This document shows positions 13,380 to 13,800 of a stretch of 13,800 nucleotides of DNA, one piece after another. The stretch is from Chloroflexi bacterium 13_1_40CM_68_21 (lineage in GTDB: Bacteria; Chloroflexota; Limnocylindria; P2-11E). The position numbers were made by a program, and so were the translations under genes. Below the pieces are notes generated by a model. It was given only the letters and a program-made list of their open reading frames with translations. It was not told where the DNA came from and ran no database searches. The DNA is taken from assembly GCA_001917735.1 (NCBI GenBank), contig MNEO01000086.1:1-13800 (forward strand), given 5' to 3'. Numbering within the stretch: position 1 is the first letter of the stretch; every line of letters begins with the position of its first letter.

Positions 13380-13795
13380 TAGAAGAACCCGCCGATCAGC
13401 ACGACAGGAAGCAGGCTCAAGAGGATCGAGCCAACTACCGAGAAAGTTGTGTCGGCGGACTGATAGACGAGGTCCACGGGGCTGTCCGGATGCGCGGCGT
13501 TGTAGTCGACGATGGCCTTCGCGAAGAGCTGGTCCTGCTCGGGAAGCACCGTTTGCTCTCTCTGGATCCCGTTGCGGAACTCCAGAGTTGCCCTGTTGCC
13601 GACGACGCTGACGGCCCTGATTTTCCCCGCCTGCACGTCCTGGATCGCCTGGGTGAGAGAGACCTGGGGTGCGGAGGGCGTCTGCGAGCGGTACGCGTAG
13701 AGGAGCGCCAGACCCATCACCACCAGCAGAAGCGTGAGCACCGCGTTCGTCGCGAGCCGATTCGCGGCGGGCCGCGTGCGCCGGTCGGCCCCCAC
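13349..13795 (-). CDS. ftsH: FtsH N-terminal domain only, lacking AAA+ and protease domains
   Basis: The 148-aa product matches the amino-terminal part of the membrane protease FtsH: a membrane segment (about 16-35), the extracytoplasmic FtsH_ext domain ([20 protein letters not shown] through VDLVYQSA) and a second membrane segment with the characteristic [16 protein letters not shown] (128-143). Full FtsH continues for several hundred residues with Walker motifs and HExxH, but here the frame stops after RTRERS. The last residues are antisense to the HNH tail, and no FtsH-like continuation is visible in any minus-strand frame to the left. The start is GTG 13795; the frame stays open to the window edge, so a start further right is possible. 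This is either a truncated gene, a stand-alone domain or an assembly junction. Confidence 0.82.
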   Translation of the reverse strand: MGADRRTRPAANRLATNAVLTLLLVVMGLALLYAYRSQTPSAPQVSLTQAIQDVQAGKIRAVSVVGNRATLEFRNGIQREQTVLPEQDQLFAKAIVDYNAAHPDSPVDLVYQSADTTFSVVGSILLSLLPVVLIGGFFYYMMRTRERS

Positions 13796-13800
13796 AGGCG

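Overview
The window is a dense, GC-rich (roughly two-thirds G+C by eye) bacterial chromosome segment with many GTG starts, few strong Shine-Dalgarno sites and almost no intergenic DNA. It carries ordinary housekeeping genes (murI, ychF, an initiator tRNA, the start of ftsH). Codon bias, the direct promoter-to-start-codon arrangement at about 11.4 kb and the gene content suggest an uncultured high-GC lineage such as Chloroflexota or Actinomycetota. That placement is a guess, because no ribosomal RNA or other marker is present.

Positions 1-10247 hold ten plus-strand genes packed head to tail: an M20 amidohydrolase (5' end outside the window), a SAM methyltransferase, an N-acyl-D-amino-acid deacylase, a DgcN-type DUF1611 protein, a DgcA / dipeptide-epimerase-type enolase-superfamily enzyme, a DUF1461 membrane protein, a receiver-ParA (CpaE-like) ATPase, glutamate racemase MurI, a divergent YchF GTPase and a PfkB sugar kinase. 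Six of the nine junctions are 4-nt ATGA or GTGA overlaps, so this looks like one translationally coupled operon. The first half suggests chemistry on N-acylated or peptide-bound D-amino acids, chiefly D-glutamate. DgcN would acetylate D-Glu, DgcA would invert the acylated or peptide form, and the D-aminoacylase and M20 enzyme would remove acyl or peptide groups. MurI in the same run makes D-Glu for peptidoglycan. The link between these genes is inferred from families and order.

Positions 10178-11396 on the minus strand hold an orphan family-3 solute-binding lipoprotein followed by a small CPECG protein whose 3' end overlaps the kinase gene. Divergent from it, on the plus strand, are a class A beta-lactamase-fold serine hydrolase without a signal peptide and a small FtsB/DivIC-like membrane protein (11449-12658). 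The 52-bp divergent gap carries a TANNNT box 6-7 nt before each start codon, which suggests leaderless transcripts.

Positions 12659-13800 hold an initiator tRNA-Met(CAT) with a weak U1:A72 pair, a phage-like HNH endonuclease gene broken by one frameshift, and, converging on it from the right edge, an FtsH N-terminal membrane domain that stops before the AAA+ and protease domains. The last two lie at an apparent rearrangement junction. No CRISPR array, insertion sequence with recognisable ends, riboswitch or convincing intrinsic terminator was seen. No stretch over 300 bases lacks a gene or gene remnant.
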